DNA of 5,911 nucleotides, taken from NCBI GenBank assembly GCA_030612185.1, contig JAUWOI010000294.1:1-5911 (forward strand), in the 5' to 3' direction. A program made the translations under genes and the position numbers. Below, in pieces: positions 1 to 5,662 of this stretch. This DNA is from Anaerolineae bacterium (GTDB taxonomy: Bacteria; Chloroflexota; Anaerolineae; B4-G1). A model generated the notes under the pieces. That model worked only from the letters and a program-made list of their open reading frames with translations, was not told the origin of the DNA and made no database searches. The first letter of the stretch is position 1, and each line of letters starts with the position of its first letter.

Positions 1-12
1 ACTGAAAGACAT
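1..12 (-). CDS. Possible start of a further operon gene (first 4 codons only)
   Basis: An ATG at 12-10 reads M-S-F-S and then leaves the window. It is preceded by a purine-rich GAGAGAGGTGA (about 19-29, minus strand) at a plausible ribosome-binding distance, with the AGAGAGG core 8 bases from the ATG. It follows the ATPase gene by 58 bases on the same strand, so it could be a fifth gene of the transporter operon. Nothing can be said about its product. The call rests only on the start codon, the Shine-Dalgarno-like sequence and the context. Confidence 0.35.
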
Positions 13-70
13 CGTATTCACCTCTCTCGATCTGATCCAGACGTCGGGGCCTGCCGCATCTGCCCAGTGC

Positions 71-757
71 TCAAGCGGGCTGCGTGGTTTCCGTGACCTG
101 CCCAACGCGCACCTCGACCACGCGCCGGGCGAAAGGAATCACGCGCGGGTCGTGGGTGGCAAAGATAAAGGTCGTGCCGGTCTCCTGGTTCAGCCGCACC
201 ATGATCTCCATGATCTGGCGACCGTTCTCGGTGTCCAGATTGGCCGTCGGCTCGTCGGCCAGCACCAACACGGGATGGGTAGCCAGGGCGCGGGCGATGG
301 CGACGCGTTGCTGCTCGCCGCCGCTCATCTGGTCGGGACGATGACGGGCGCGGTCAGAGATACCCACCGCCTCCAACAACTCGTTCACGCGCTCTCGCCG
401 CTCTGCCTTCTTTGCCCCAGACAGCAGTAAGGGAAGTTCGACGTTCTCGTAGGCCGTGAGCCCGGGGATGAGGGCAAAGAACTGGAACACAAAGCCGATG
501 GTACCCTTGCGCAGGTCGGCGCGCTTGTTGGAATTGAGCCGCGTCACATCCTGCCCGTTGATATGCACGCGCCCGCCGGTCGGCCTGTCCAGGCAGCCCA
601 TCAACTGCAACATCGTCGTCTTGCCCGAGCCCGACGGCCCGACGATGGCCGTGAATTCGCCCTCCTCGATGGTCAGGTTGACGCCGCGCAGTGCGGGTGT
701 CTCAACTTCACCGATCTTGTAGACTCGGGTCACGTCCTGTAATTCAATGACACTCAT
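71..757 (-). CDS. ABC transporter ATP-binding protein, LolD/MacB type
   Basis: This is the cytoplasmic ATPase subunit that should power the two permeases encoded just upstream. The 228-residue length is typical of stand-alone LolD/MacB-like nucleotide-binding domains. All catalytic motifs are visible: Walker A GPSGSGKT (residues 40-47), Q-loop Gln92 in FVFQFF, signature MSGGEQQR (144-151, Met in place of the usual Leu), Walker B VLVLADEP with catalytic Glu169, D-loop NLD (173-175) and switch His202 in ATHD. The N-terminal [23 protein letters not shown] is the usual opening of this subfamily. The start ATG has GGAGGT 7 bases upstream (763-768). The gene lies 47 bases after the permease gene and is the last complete gene of the operon. 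The family assignment is firm. The exported substrate (lipoprotein, lipid, peptide or drug) is not determined. Confidence 0.97.
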   Translation of the reverse strand: MSVIELQDVTRVYKIGEVETPALRGVNLTIEEGEFTAIVGPSGSGKTTMLQLMGCLDRPTGGRVHINGQDVTRLNSNKRADLRKGTIGFVFQFFALIPGLTAYENVELPLLLSGAKKAERRERVNELLEAVGISDRARHRPDQMSGGEQQRVAIARALATHPVLVLADEPTANLDTENGRQIMEIMVRLNQETGTTFIFATHDPRVIPFARRVVEVRVGQVTETTQPA

Positions 758-762
758 CTCAT

Positions 763-768
763 ACCTCC
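763..768 (-). promoter_or_regulatory. Ribosome binding site of the ABC ATPase gene
   Basis: GGAGGT on the minus strand ends 5-7 bases before the ATG at 757. It lies just after the heptamer repeat and fixes the start of the ATPase at MSVIEL. Confidence 0.8.
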
Positions 769-774
769 AGAATT

Positions 775-800
775 CGTATTACGTGTTGCGTATTGCGTAT
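775..800. repeat. 7-bp tandem repeat (CGTATTG-like, about 3.7 copies)
   Basis: The + strand reads CGTATTA, CGTGTTG, CGTATTG, CGTAT with no gap, so each copy differs from the consensus CGTATTG by at most one base. It fills most of the 47-bp gap between the permease stop (805-807) and the ATPase ribosome binding site. Short tandem heptamers of this kind are known in intergenic DNA of cyanobacteria and other environmental bacteria. No function can be inferred here beyond acting as a variable spacer inside an operon. Confidence 0.8.
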
Positions 801-804
801 CCAT

Positions 805-2034
805 TTACAAAGCTCGCAGCGCATCAATTGGCTCCTTCCGGGTCGCGAACCAGGCCGGGTAGAGCGAGGCCAGCAGCATGATGATCCAGCAAACGACGGA
901 TATAACCGCCGTATCCGCCCACTGGAAGCGCGCATACATCGTTTCGCCATAGGCTATGTCAGCAGAAACCATATCGGCCATATCGATGTCGCCAAGGTAA
1001 ATGCCTTCGGTAGCCATATAATACACCCCCAGCGATCCCAGCAGTACGCCCAGGATGACGCCTATCGCTCCCAGCGTGGCAGACTCCATTATGAACATCG
1101 CCATGATCTGCCGCCCCTTCATCCCCAGCGCAGCCAGGATACCCATCTCCCGCGTGCGTTCAAAGACGGACATCAACAGCGTGTTGGCGACGACGACGGC
1201 GACGATGGCCAGCACTATCAGGTAGAACATGTACAACATTCCCATCGACGATTCCATGGCTTGCAGCATCAACTGGTTAAGGTCACGCCAGGTCAGCACG
1301 TCCAACCCCGGCGCGCGCAGCGCTGCAGCAACCGCGTCGGCATCTTCCTGATCGTGCAGCAGAGCCACGACCGCGCTGGCCCGCTCCCCCGCTCGCGTGA
1401 ACGCCTGCGCCTTTGCCAGCGGCAAAAAGATCGTCGCCTCGTCGAAGGATGGGAAGCCAGTGTCGTACAAGCCACGGATTGTAAAGGTCGCCTCGTCAGG
1501 CTGCTCGCCTGACGTGTTGATCAGCAGGCTGACGTCATCACCCGCGGCCAACCCCAGGTTGTTGGCTAACCTCTGGCTGATGAGGACGCCGCCCCGGTCA
1601 TCGGGGGCCAGGAACTCGCCGGCAACCAAACCCTCCCGAAAGGGCGCCGCCATCTCGGAAGGCGGGTCTATGCCAAACACCCGCACGCCGACCGACTCTT
1701 CGACCGTGCCCAGGATGCCGCCGGCCCACAACACCGGCGCTGCTGCTCGCACGTCCGCCAGCATCTGCGCCTGGGCGGCCAATCCCAGCGGATCCTCCAA
1801 CAGATCCTCCCACTTGAGGCTGACCTTGTCCTTGTCGTAGGATTCCCCGCGCACCTGCACGTGACCGGTCTGCACGCGAATGTTGTCCTCGACCGCACCC
1901 TGTATCGCACCCATCTCAAAGCCATGAAGCGCGATGACCAGCGCCAATCCCATCATCACCGCTATCAGCGTCAACGCCGATCGCCGCTTGTTACGTCCCA
2001 GGTCGCGAATTGCGATCCTCCACAGTTTGAACAT
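805..2034 (-). CDS. ABC transporter permease, FtsX/MacB_PCD (LolC/E-like), second of pair
   Basis: This is an inner-membrane subunit of about 409 residues. The layout is the classic four-helix one. A short basic cytoplasmic N-terminus (WRIAIRDLGRNKRRS) leads into TM1 (about 20-40). A large extracytoplasmic domain follows (about 45-260, with TGHVQV near its start). The FtsX domain comes last, with TM2 (266-290), the coupling segment FERTREMGILAALGMK just after it, TM3 (about 311-338), a second external loop and TM4 (376-394). The end ASLYPAWFATRKEPIDALRAL is typical. The protein resembles the permease at 2267-3517 along its whole length, so the two probably form a heterodimer over an ATPase dimer. 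The start was placed at ATG 2034 and not GTG 2052: the first six codons of the longer frame are themselves the ribosome binding site. There is no fused ATPase, so this is not a one-piece MacB. The substrate is unknown. Confidence 0.93.
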   Translation of the reverse strand: MFKLWRIAIRDLGRNKRRSALTLIAVMMGLALVIALHGFEMGAIQGAVEDNIRVQTGHVQVRGESYDKDKVSLKWEDLLEDPLGLAAQAQMLADVRAAAPVLWAGGILGTVEESVGVRVFGIDPPSEMAAPFREGLVAGEFLAPDDRGGVLISQRLANNLGLAAGDDVSLLINTSGEQPDEATFTIRGLYDTGFPSFDEATIFLPLAKAQAFTRAGERASAVVALLHDQEDADAVAAALRAPGLDVLTWRDLNQLMLQAMESSMGMLYMFYLIVLAIVAVVVANTLLMSVFERTREMGILAALGMKGRQIMAMFIMESATLGAIGVILGVLLGSLGVYYMATEGIYLGDIDMADMVSADIAYGETMYARFQWADTAVISVVCWIIMLLASLYPAWFATRKEPIDALRAL

Positions 2035-2039
2035 TGTAT

Positions 2040-2049
2040 CCTTCCTCCT
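2040..2049 (-). promoter_or_regulatory. Ribosome binding site that decides the permease start
   Basis: AGGAGGAAGG on the minus strand lies 5-15 bases before ATG 2034. An upstream in-frame GTG at 2052 would translate this stretch as RRKD and would have no ribosome binding site of its own, so ATG 2034 is preferred. Confidence 0.8.
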
Positions 2050-2124
2050 CACGTTCTACGAATCGCGCATCGTTTCTTCCGCATCAGACATTGTGCAGGC
2101 CTACACATCAGGAGTTTTCCAGTA

Positions 2125-2206
2125 GGACGCAGATGAACGCTGATTCCCGCTGATCTGAACAGAAAATCGATAAAAAATCTGCGTTTTTCTGCGTTCATCT
2201 GCGTCC
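2125..2206. repeat. Inner palindromic repeat, 16-bp perfect arms
   Basis: GGACGCAGATGAACGC at 2125-2140 is the exact reverse complement of 2191-2206. Similarity continues inward imperfectly: CGCTGATCTG on the left faces CGCAGATTTT on the right when that side is reverse-complemented. Repeats with the word GGACGCAGATGAACGC are, from general knowledge, dispersed in many environmental bacterial genomes. Transcribed, this would form a long stem inside the operon mRNA between the permease messages. Confidence 0.75.
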
Positions 2207-2213
2207 AAGTAGA

Positions 2214-2228
2214 GATTGGGAGCCAATC
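2214..2228. repeat. Small inverted repeat GATTGG-GAG-CCAATC
   Basis: A 6-bp perfect stem with a 3-base loop lies between the inner and middle repeat arms of the permease intergenic element. It could be a minor RNA hairpin or chance. Confidence 0.35.
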
Positions 2229-2266
2229 GCAGTCAAGCGGAAAACTCTAGTACACATAGTGTAGGC

Positions 2267-3517
2267 CTACACATAATGTAGGGCCTCGGCTGGCTCCCGT
2301 TTGGAAGCCTGCCAGGCCGGGTAGAGCGAGGCCAGCGCCGCGATGACGCCGACGGTCAGCGCCCGTTCCACCAGCACACCTATCCCAATTCGGAGGTAGA
2401 GCCGATCGCCCATCAGTCCGATCAGTCCGCTGTACTCGCCCACGTCCAATCCTCCATACAGGGCCACCCAATCGATGCCGACTCGTCCATAGTAGGCGCC
2501 TACCGCCCCACCCAGCACGCAGCCGGCCAGTGCGCCCAGCAACCCGATCAGCACCCCCTCCAACAGGAACAGCGCCACGGTCTCCCGCCGCTTTAACCCC
2601 ATCGCTGCCAACAGGCCGATCTCGCGCGTGCGCTCGAACACCGCCATCAGCATCAGGTTGAGGATGCCAACACCGGCGATCAACAGGATGACCAGGCCAA
2701 ACATGTCCATTATTTGAGCCTCTAACTCCATCATCTGCTTTGCCGAGGGATCCAGCGTGTCCCAGGCATCCACCTCGTAGCCGGACAAGGCAGCCTGTAG
2801 CCTCTCGACCACCGGCGGCTCCTGCCCCACCTGTTCGAGGTAAATGGCAACCTCGGTGGCCTGATCGCGCAAGTCAAAGAGCGTCTGCGCTTCGAGCAGC
2901 GAGACGTAGACCAGGCTCTTTTCCACGTCCGGAATCCCCAGGTCATAGATACCGACGATCGTCATCGTGCGGCGGCGCATCTGCTGGTGGGTGGCGCGTC
3001 CTACCAGCGTGACGCGGTCGCCCACGGTCACCTCAAGCCGCTCGGCCAACGCCGCGCCGATGAGGAGGACGTCTTCGTCATTAGCTTCCAGCCAGCGGCC
3101 CTGGACAACGTTCTCCGCCACCAGGCTCACTGGCGCTTCCTGTTCCGGTTCGATGCCGGTGATGGCGACCGACATGGTCCCCTCGCGGCTGCTGACCATG
3201 CCGCCGGTCTCGATGCGTTGCGATACGGCGATCACTTCCGGCTGGGCCAGCGCTGCCTCCACCGCCGCGCCCGAGTCGACCAGAGGCAGCAGCGGCAGCC
3301 TGTTCGCCTTTTCCCGAAAGCCTGGCGCGTGTACCTGCACGTGGCCGCCCTGCAGCTTGACCGTGTTACCGTAAAGGGCCTCGTTCATCCCACCCAGGAA
3401 GCCGTCAAACATGAGTATGAGAGTCAGCCCCAGCGCGATGGCGATCCCAGCGATCACCGTCCGCCTCCAATTGCGCCACACGTTACGCCACGCCATTATC
3501 AAGAGTTTTCCCATCAT
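2267..3517 (-). CDS. ABC transporter permease, FtsX/MacB_PCD (LolC/E-like), first of pair
   Basis: This is an inner-membrane permease of 416 residues, the partner of the permease downstream. It has the N-terminal AWRNVWRNWRRT anchor, TM1 (about 20-40), an extracytoplasmic MacB_PCD-like domain (about 45-265, with GGHVQVHAPGFREK near its start), TM2 (about 269-293), the coupling motif FERTREIGLLAAMGLKRRE (294-312), TM3 (about 313-343) and TM4 (about 381-400). It ends ASLYPAWQASKREPAEALHYV. These mark the FtsX superfamily, in which ATP hydrolysis drives movement of the external domain and not solute transport through a central pore. It lies 41 bases after tetR with no terminator, so the two are probably co-transcribed. 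Two consecutive ATGs (3517 and 3514) follow AAGGAGG; the second has the better spacing (6 against 3 bases), so the true protein may be one residue shorter. The stop codon lies in the repeat element at 2093-2272. Confidence 0.94.
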   Translation of the reverse strand: MMGKLLIMAWRNVWRNWRRTVIAGIAIALGLTLILMFDGFLGGMNEALYGNTVKLQGGHVQVHAPGFREKANRLPLLPLVDSGAAVEAALAQPEVIAVSQRIETGGMVSSREGTMSVAITGIEPEQEAPVSLVAENVVQGRWLEANDEDVLLIGAALAERLEVTVGDRVTLVGRATHQQMRRRTMTIVGIYDLGIPDVEKSLVYVSLLEAQTLFDLRDQATEVAIYLEQVGQEPPVVERLQAALSGYEVDAWDTLDPSAKQMMELEAQIMDMFGLVILLIAGVGILNLMLMAVFERTREIGLLAAMGLKRRETVALFLLEGVLIGLLGALAGCVLGGAVGAYYGRVGIDWVALYGGLDVGEYSGLIGLMGDRLYLRIGIGVLVERALTVGVIAALASLYPAWQASKREPAEALHYV

Positions 3518-3520
3518 TCA

Positions 3521-3527
3521 CCTCCTT
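3521..3527 (-). promoter_or_regulatory. Strong ribosome binding site of the first permease
   Basis: A full AAGGAGG on the minus strand lies just upstream of the double ATG at 3517/3514. It is the best Shine-Dalgarno match in the operon, whereas tetR has only a weak one. The transporter may therefore be translated more strongly than its regulator from a shared message. Confidence 0.8.
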
Positions 3528-3558
3528 GCTATCTGCGAACTTTTTTTCCCGATGGAGT

Positions 3559-4239
3559 CTAATCTTTAAACCAGGCGGCACGCGGCTGTTCGTCAGCGAG
3601 CGGCAGCGAGCCTGGCGTTGCGCCGAGGACACGCTCAATGGCTGTTTGTACTGCTGCGATTTTGCGCCGGGCGAGGGCCGCAGGATGGTCATAGTTGTCA
3701 GGGTTCAACAAGATACCGGCAAGAGTATAGGAAAAAGCCTCCGAGATAGCATAGACAATCTCAGCCGCTTCCTCCACATGAGCCGTCTCAAACACGCCTT
3801 CCTCGATACCTTGTGCGATTATTTTCGCCAATTCTGACGCTGCCATCTGTACCGCCTGCGTCCGAAGTTTGTGTTGCAGGAGCACATTTTCTTCCTTTAG
3901 CATCACGCGCAAAAGGGTTATCAATTCAGCTTTACGCTCGATTTTCCAATCGCCGATCACCTGAACAGCCCGCGTCCATTTTTTTATGGCGTTAAGGGTT
4001 TCGTCGGCCACAATGGCCTGAAAAAGCACGCGCTGTTGTGCCGTCAGTTCAGCAACCAATGCTTCCAGAATTGCCTGTTTCGAGTCAAAGTAGTAATAGA
4101 ACGTGCCCTGGGCTACACCGACCGCTTTGGCGATGTCGCTGACCGAGGTGCGTTCGTATCCCTTTGTGTAGAAAAGTTGTTGGGCAGTGGCGATCAATTC
4201 ACTGCGTCGTTCGTCTGGTGCTTTTACGTTTCGTGTCAT
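3559..4239 (-). CDS. TetR/AcrR-family transcriptional regulator
   Basis: This is a 226-residue one-component repressor. The N-terminal DNA-binding domain is clear: RRSELIATAQQLFYTKGYERTSVSDIAKAVGVAQGTFYYYF (about residues 11-51), with the HTH in SVSDIAKAVGVAQGTFYYYF. The rest (about 60-205) should be the all-helical ligand-binding and dimerisation domain, which is too divergent to name a ligand. The gene stands directly upstream of the ABC permease genes on the same strand, 41 bases away. An operator-like palindrome sits between its promoter and its start, so it probably represses itself and the transporter and is released by a ligand that the transporter handles. The Shine-Dalgarno is weak (AAAAGAG about 10 bases upstream). 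Hand-counted lines at 3901 and 4081 are about 47% and 55% G+C, against 75-78% in permease lines at 2281 and 3241, which may mean a different origin. The family call is firm; the targets are inferred from position. Confidence 0.95.
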   Translation of the reverse strand: MTRNVKAPDERRSELIATAQQLFYTKGYERTSVSDIAKAVGVAQGTFYYYFDSKQAILEALVAELTAQQRVLFQAIVADETLNAIKKWTRAVQVIGDWKIERKAELITLLRVMLKEENVLLQHKLRTQAVQMAASELAKIIAQGIEEGVFETAHVEEAAEIVYAISEAFSYTLAGILLNPDNYDHPAALARRKIAAVQTAIERVLGATPGSLPLADEQPRAAWFKD

Positions 4240-4257
4240 AGCTATCTACTCTTTTAC

Positions 4258-4274
4258 TGACTGACTGTCAGTCA
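4258..4274. promoter_or_regulatory. Predicted TetR operator (8-1-8 palindrome)
   Basis: TGACTGAC-T-GTCAGTCA is a perfect 8-bp inverted repeat around one central base. It ends 18 bases upstream of the tetR start codon and covers the transcription start predicted from the promoter at 4280-4309. TetR-family dimers bind palindromes of about this size next to their own genes. Binding here would block initiation or early elongation, giving autorepression of tetR and the downstream ABC genes. The palindrome is seen directly; which protein binds it is inference. Confidence 0.8.
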
Positions 4275-4279
4275 ATAAC

Positions 4280-4309
4280 ATTGTATCATAAATGAATCGG
4301 GGTTGTCAA
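4280..4309 (-). promoter_or_regulatory. Sigma-70-type promoter of the tetR-ABC operon
   Basis: On the minus strand TTGACA (4309-4304, a perfect -35) is followed after 18 bases by TACAAT (4285-4280, 5 of 6 matches to TATAAT). Transcription would start near 4273, inside the operator palindrome, leaving a leader of about 34 bases before tetR. No other promoter of this quality was seen between tetR and the ATPase gene, so it probably drives the whole operon. Confidence 0.75.
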
Positions 4310-4334
4310 GTCAGACGATCTACCTCACGTCTTT

Positions 4335-4370
4335 GAGCGCTTCTGGCGGGCGGCCCCCGCCCGCGCGCTC
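4335..4370. other. Strong GC-rich hairpin between gene debris and operon
   Basis: GAGCGC (4335-4340) pairs with GCGCTC (4365-4370), and after a 5-base bulge GCGGGCGG (4346-4353) pairs with CCGCCCGC (4357-4364), leaving a 3-base loop. No U-run follows on either strand, so it is not a textbook intrinsic terminator, but it could still stop read-through from the upstream remnants into the tetR operon. It overlaps the last bases of the MalT-like fragment. Confidence 0.5.
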
Positions 4371-5022
4371 AAGAAGTGATGGTGAGGGGCGATTGGCAGG
4401 CGGCACGGGTCTCGGCCTGTCTGTGGCCTAGAGCCTGGTAGAAGCGCAGGTCAGACTGGCGCAGTTCGGTCAGTTGACCACGCGCGCGCAAGCGAGCCAG
4501 GGGCAAAGGCGGATCGGCGCGGGTGGCGATGACCAGATGCAGTTGCGGCGGCAGATGGTCGAGCAGAAAGGCGAGTCCGTCGTGGATCGGTTGAGCCGTG
4601 ATGAGGTGATAATCGTCGAGAACGAGGGTAAATCGTTCCAGCATAGGGGCAATCTCGTTGATCAGAGTCGTCAGGAGCGCCTGGATTGCAAGTGGTTGGG
4701 AGGACTGCGAGGCCGCGACGACAGACTGGCCGATGTCCTGGTGGATAGTCTGTATGGCCGCGATGAAATAGGCCAGGAAGTGGGCTGGATCATTATCGCC
4801 CTCATCCAGCGAGAGCCAGGCGACGGGTGGGCGGAGGCCAGAAACCAGGTTTTTAGGAAAAAACCCGGTTTCTAAGTGGTGAACCCATTCGCTCAACAGC
4901 GCGGTCTTGCCAAAGCCGGCAGGAGCGGAGATGAGGGCAGGTTTGCGCTTGCGAAGGAGTCCCTCGTTCAGCCGCTCAATCAAGCGCGGGCGCGAGACCA
5001 GCTCTGGCCGGACGGGTGGGAT
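4369..5022 (-). pseudogene. MalT-like LuxR-family regulator, N-terminal ATPase fragment
   Basis: MalT-type (STAND/LAL) regulators are normally about 850-950 residues: an N-terminal NTPase, TPR-like repeats and a C-terminal LuxR HTH. Only the start is here. Homology begins at IPPVRPELVSRPRL (5022-4981), directly after a TAA, with no start codon except TTG 4983 inside it. Counting from TTG 4983, Walker A is APAGFGKT (20-27), LSLDEGDNDP is at 57-66, Walker B LVLDD is near 120-124, and ATRADPPLPLARLRARGQL is at 153-171. Recognisable homology stops at LRF (about 4441); a 23-residue unrelated tail runs to TGA 4369-4371. TPR and HTH regions are absent, so it cannot act as a normal activator. A palindrome-coded insert (ETGFFPKNLVSG, residues 38-49) sits between the P-loop helix and LSLDEGD. 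I judge it a decayed remnant; use as a stand-alone ATPase domain is unlikely. Confidence 0.85.
4840..4873. repeat. 34-bp palindromic element inside coding sequence
   Basis: AGAAACCAGGTTTTT (4840-4854) faces AAAAACCCGGTTTCT (4859-4873): 14 of 15 positions pair around a 4-base loop. On the minus strand it is read in frame as LETGFFPKNLVSG within the MalT-like fragment, where relatives normally pass almost directly from the helix after the P-loop to RPVAWLSLDEGDNDP. Together with flanking bases the insert adds about 36 bp (12 residues) and keeps the frame. From general knowledge, AAACCGGGTTTTT...CCTAAAAACCTGGTTT-like palindromes occur as dispersed repeats in some environmental genomes; I cannot count copies here. 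Confidence 0.75.
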
Positions 5023-5517
5023 TTAGAGTCCGGCGATTTTGGCGACTTTGCCAAAAAACATCGAATAGGTAAAGAAGGCACAGTAATCAGGATGGTTTAG
5101 AATAAAGTCCGGTGACCCTGGCAGGCAGAGACGCTGATACTCTGCCCGGTCCTCCTGGGTCAGTTCTGACTCCACCCCTGGCCAGCGCATCTCAAAGAGT
5201 GCTATCAGGGCGCGGCGAAGATCATCGGGCAGCGGGGCATGAGCATCGCCGGCGAAGGTTCGGGCTGTGGGTTCCTCCAGGCCCGCGTCGCGGAACCAAC
5301 CCAACGCACGCAAGAAGTGCAACTCCGGTCTTTTCCCCTTGACGAAAGGGGCAATCCCCGAAGATGTCGCGTTGAGGCGGGCCTCCAACACAGGATACCC
5401 CGGCAGCAGCATTTGAGAAGACCAGGCCAGGATAGCAACGCTGCCGCCAGGTCTTACCACCTGTGCCAGTTCCTTCATCAGTGGCAGAGGTTCCAGAGGA
5501 GCATATCCCACGCAATG
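5023..5517 (-). pseudogene. SAM-dependent methyltransferase, C-terminal half only
   Basis: The frame from about HCVGYAPLEPLPLMKEL onward looks like the back half of a class I (UbiE/Methyltransf_11-like) methyltransferase. It shows the strand-helix-strand with VVRPGGSVAILAW (the LkPGG-type motif), then FLRALGWFRDAGLEEPTART, then the closing PDFILNHPDYCAFFTYSMFFGKVAK. The front half, including the glycine-rich SAM-binding motif I and the acidic motif II, is missing; family members are normally about 250-290 residues. The reading frame stays open upstream to a GTG at 5679, but residues before His55 are Gly/Pro/Ala-rich translation of G/C-rich DNA and resemble no methyltransferase. The frame ends at TAA 5023-5025, immediately before the MalT-like homology. 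It cannot bind SAM as it stands, so it is taken as a 5'-truncated pseudogene. Its former substrate cannot be told. Confidence 0.8.
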
Positions 5518-5662
5518 CGCGCGGGGGGAGCAGTCCTGGGCCTGCGCAGTCTGGCCGGGTCGCGCGATGGGGGCCGCCGGCGCCGGGCCCCAGGCCAGGG
5601 GGGCGGGCAGGCAAGGGTATGATTGCCATCCCCCACCGGGTTCGACTATTGGCACTCGCCTC
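5518..5662. other. G/C-rich spacer of unknown origin between two gene remnants
   Basis: These 145 bases lie between the methyltransferase homology and the MazF-like stop codon. They are rich in G and C runs and include a GGGGCC...GGCCCC inverted repeat around GGCGCCGG (about 5570-5591). An open frame crosses it, with a GTG at 5655 and an AGGAGG only 3 bases upstream (5659-5664), but the predicted peptide is low-complexity and not recognisable. I see no gene in it. Confidence 0.4.

Larger units (their letters stand above)
2093..2272. repeat. Nested inverted-repeat element between the two permease genes
   Basis: Three inverted repeats are nested here. The outer pair is GTGCAGGCCTACAC (2093-2106) and GTGTAGGCCTACAC (2259-2272); the second is itself a perfect 14-bp palindrome. 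The middle pair is GGAGTTTTCC (2111-2120) and GGAAAACTCT (2239-2248), matching at 9 of 10 bases. The inner pair is the perfect 16-bp repeat described separately. The stop codon of the upstream permease (TAG, 2267-2269) lies inside the right outer arm. The element fills most of the 232-bp gap between permeases, which otherwise holds no gene. The layout resembles a MITE or one repeat inserted in another, but no transposase is present and I saw no target-site duplication. Confidence 0.65.

Noticed and set aside
793..1512. 239-residue open frame on the + strand
   Set aside because: It lies antisense to a clear FtsX-type permease, is rich in His, Arg and Gln as expected of a reverse-frame translation, and shows no family motif.
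2035..2052. Upstream GTG start adding MRRKDT to the second permease
   Set aside because: The extra codons are the AGGAGGAAGG ribosome binding site of the ATG at 2034, and no Shine-Dalgarno sequence precedes the GTG.
2239..3512. The 10-mer GGAAAACTCT shared by the intergenic repeat (2239) and the first permease start (about 3502-3511, other strand)
   Set aside because: A single 10-base match in a window this size, with no flanking similarity, is best taken as chance.
3536..3547. Run of seven or more T near the end of tetR as an intrinsic terminator
   Set aside because: The T-run is on the + strand, so it is an A-run in the tetR transcript, and no stem precedes it. tetR and the permeases are more likely co-transcribed.
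4840..4873. The palindrome as a transcription terminator
   Set aside because: It lies within coding sequence, is read in frame, and resembles a dispersed repeat more than a stem followed by U residues.
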